A stretch of 15,844 nt of DNA, from assembly GCA_023390775.1 (NCBI GenBank), contig JAEWCF010000038.1, positions 1 through 15,844 of the forward strand. Direction: 5' to 3'. The notes under the pieces are model-generated. The model saw only the letters and a program-made list of their open reading frames with translations, did not search any database and was not told the origin of the DNA. Shown here one piece after another: positions 15,373 through 15,844 of this stretch (the stretch's first letter is position 1; the number at the start of each line of letters is the position of its first letter). This DNA comes from Bacteroidota bacterium (GTDB lineage: Bacteria; Bacteroidota; Bacteroidia; Flavobacteriales; Flavobacteriaceae). Made by a program: the position numbers and the translations under genes.

Positions 15373-15449
15373 TCAATTCACCCAGGCTGACCCTCATCAA
15401 ACTGACCCCTGACAGCTGATAGCTGACAACTTTACTGATGACTGACGAC
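15365..15449 (+). repeat. 85-base imperfect direct repeat, left copy
   Basis: This copy matches 15560-15644 over its whole length with scattered differences. It opens CTAGGAGTTCAATTCACCC, passes TCAAACTGA, and then shows 7-base units CTGACCC, CTGACAG, CTGATAG, CTGACAA (15402-15429), a CTTTA break, and CTGATGA, CTGACGA (15435-15448). Confidence 0.85.
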
Positions 15450-15472
15450 AGATGATGCCTGTATTTACTGGA

Positions 15473-15507
15473 TAGTGGCTTGTGACTAGTTGCTTGTCAC
15501 TAGGAGT
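15473..15507 (+). repeat. Degenerate heptamer repeat TAGTGGC, second block
   Basis: Five consecutive units in strict 7-base phase: TAGTGGC, TTGTGAC, TAGTTGC, TTGTCAC, TAGGAGT. It alternates TAG- and TTG-type units and is related to the block at 15309-15372. Its last two units overlap the first copy of the 30-base repeat. Confidence 0.85.
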
Positions 15508-15585
15508 ACATTTCACTCGGGTGGTGTCACTATGAGTACATTTCACTCGGGTGGTGTCACTAGGAGTACATTTCACCCGGGCTGA
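15496..15585 (+). repeat. 30-base tandem repeat, three copies
   Basis: Copies begin GTCACTA at 15496, 15526 and 15556. Copies one and two differ at one base. Copy three differs mainly at its end, where it becomes the head of the right 85-base repeat (CACCCGGGCTGAC). The copies abut without spacers, so this is not a CRISPR array. Confidence 0.93.
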
Positions 15586-15644
15586 CCCCAGTCAAACTGA
15601 AAGCTGATAGCTGATAGCTGACAGCTTTAACTGACGACTGACGA
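15560..15644 (+). repeat. 85-base imperfect direct repeat, right copy
   Basis: Partner of 15365-15449, offset by 195 bases. After CTAGGAGTACATTTCACCC and TCAAACTGA it holds 7-base units CTGAAAG, CTGATAG, CTGATAG, CTGACAG (15597-15624), a CTTTAA break, and CTGACGA twice (15631-15644). The same layout of four units, break, two units is seen in the left copy. Confidence 0.85.
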
Positions 15645-15653
15645 TTGAGCATA

Positions 15654-15691
15654 ATAAAAAACAAAAAGCCCCATCTTACGATGAGGCTTTT
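15654..15691 (-). terminator. Rho-independent terminator of the rRNA operon
   Basis: On the minus strand, AAAAGCCTCAT (plus 15681-15691) pairs along 11 bp with ATGGGGCTTTT (plus 15664-15674), with one T-G pair, around a 6-base loop. A T-rich tail (TTTTTGTTTTTT on that strand) follows. It starts a few bases after the end of 5S and marks the end of the operon. Confidence 0.92.
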
Positions 15692-15696
15692 CTAAG

Positions 15697-15803
15697 AAAG
15701 GCAGTGACATACTCTCCCACAAATGCAGTACCATCTGCGCAGGCGGGCTTAACTTCTCTGTTCGGGATGGGAAGAGGTGAGCCCCGCCGCAATAACCACC
15801 TTA
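15697..15803 (-). rRNA. rrf: 5S ribosomal RNA
   Basis: Read on the minus strand, the segment contains the conserved 5S core: CTCACCTCTTCCCATCCCGA, AACAGAGAAGTTAAG, then GATGGTACTGC and TGTGGGAGAGTA. The ends AAGGTGG and CACTGCCTT (written 5' to 3') pair as helix I with two G-T pairs. Length is about 107 bases, usual for Bacteroidota; the exact ends are uncertain by two or three bases. It is the last gene of an rRNA operon running leftwards, so 23S should lie just beyond the right edge. Confidence 0.96.
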
Positions 15804-15811
15804 GGTTTTAA

Positions 15812-15839
15812 GTCGAATGTCGCGTGTCTAATGTCGAAC
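15812..15839 (+). repeat. Heptamer repeat in the presumed 23S-5S spacer
   Basis: Four units in strict 7-base phase: GTCGAAT, GTCGCGT, GTCTAAT, GTCGAAC. It lies upstream of 5S, in what should be the transcribed spacer between 23S and 5S, and differs in unit sequence from the repeats on the other side of 5S. Confidence 0.8.
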
Positions 15840-15844
15840 GAGGG

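Noticed and set aside
15496..15585. CRISPR-like array of 30-base repeats
   Set aside because: The copies abut with no spacers and no cas genes are present; it is a simple tandem repeat.

Overview
The window looks like a chromosome segment from a member of the Bacteroidota, most likely Flavobacteriaceae, with a fairly high GC content (roughly half, by eye). The evidence is a secreted protein ending in a type IX secretion (Por) sorting domain, several promoters of the Bacteroidota type (TTG, about 20 bases, TAnnTTTG), start codons without Shine-Dalgarno sequences, and an intergenic hairpin element of a kind seen in flavobacterial genomes.

Left part, minus strand (113-10577): a glycogen / alpha-glucan block. 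Transcription runs right to left through glgE (maltosyltransferase), mak (maltokinase, ATGA overlap with glgE), an APC-type amino acid permease, glgB (branching enzyme, 8-base overlap with the permease gene), a cytoplasmic GH31 alpha-glucosidase with its own near-perfect promoter, and an M48 lipoprotein metallopeptidase followed by a strong terminator. GlgE, Mak and GlgB are three of the four steps of the GlgE pathway (trehalose to maltose to maltose-1-phosphate to linear and then branched glucan). The first enzyme, trehalose synthase (TreS), is absent from the window. GH31 would take the polymer or its oligosaccharides apart.

Middle part, plus strand (10652-13188): a compact repair / redox operon. 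It encodes an alpha/beta hydrolase, a lipoprotein methionine sulfoxide reductase B, a structured intergenic repeat, a second cytoplasmic MsrB, and an endonuclease III-like DNA glycosylase. Both junctions, hydrolase-msrB and msrB-nth, are ATGA overlaps. The glycosylase has His in place of the second cluster cysteine. It overlaps by 20 bases the 3' end of a convergent gene for a T9SS-secreted protein (minus strand, to 14680) with three internal repeats and a 'YWK' domain.

Right part (14941-15844): one small gene of unknown function (77 aa), then about 480 bases without genes, filled with degenerate tandem repeats. Nearly all of the simple ones have a 7-base period although their unit sequences differ. 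Next come a terminator and a 5S rRNA gene on the minus strand, so the window ends inside an rRNA operon whose 23S gene must lie beyond the right edge. A further 7-base-period repeat lies upstream of 5S. This heptamer-phased region is the least explained part of the window.
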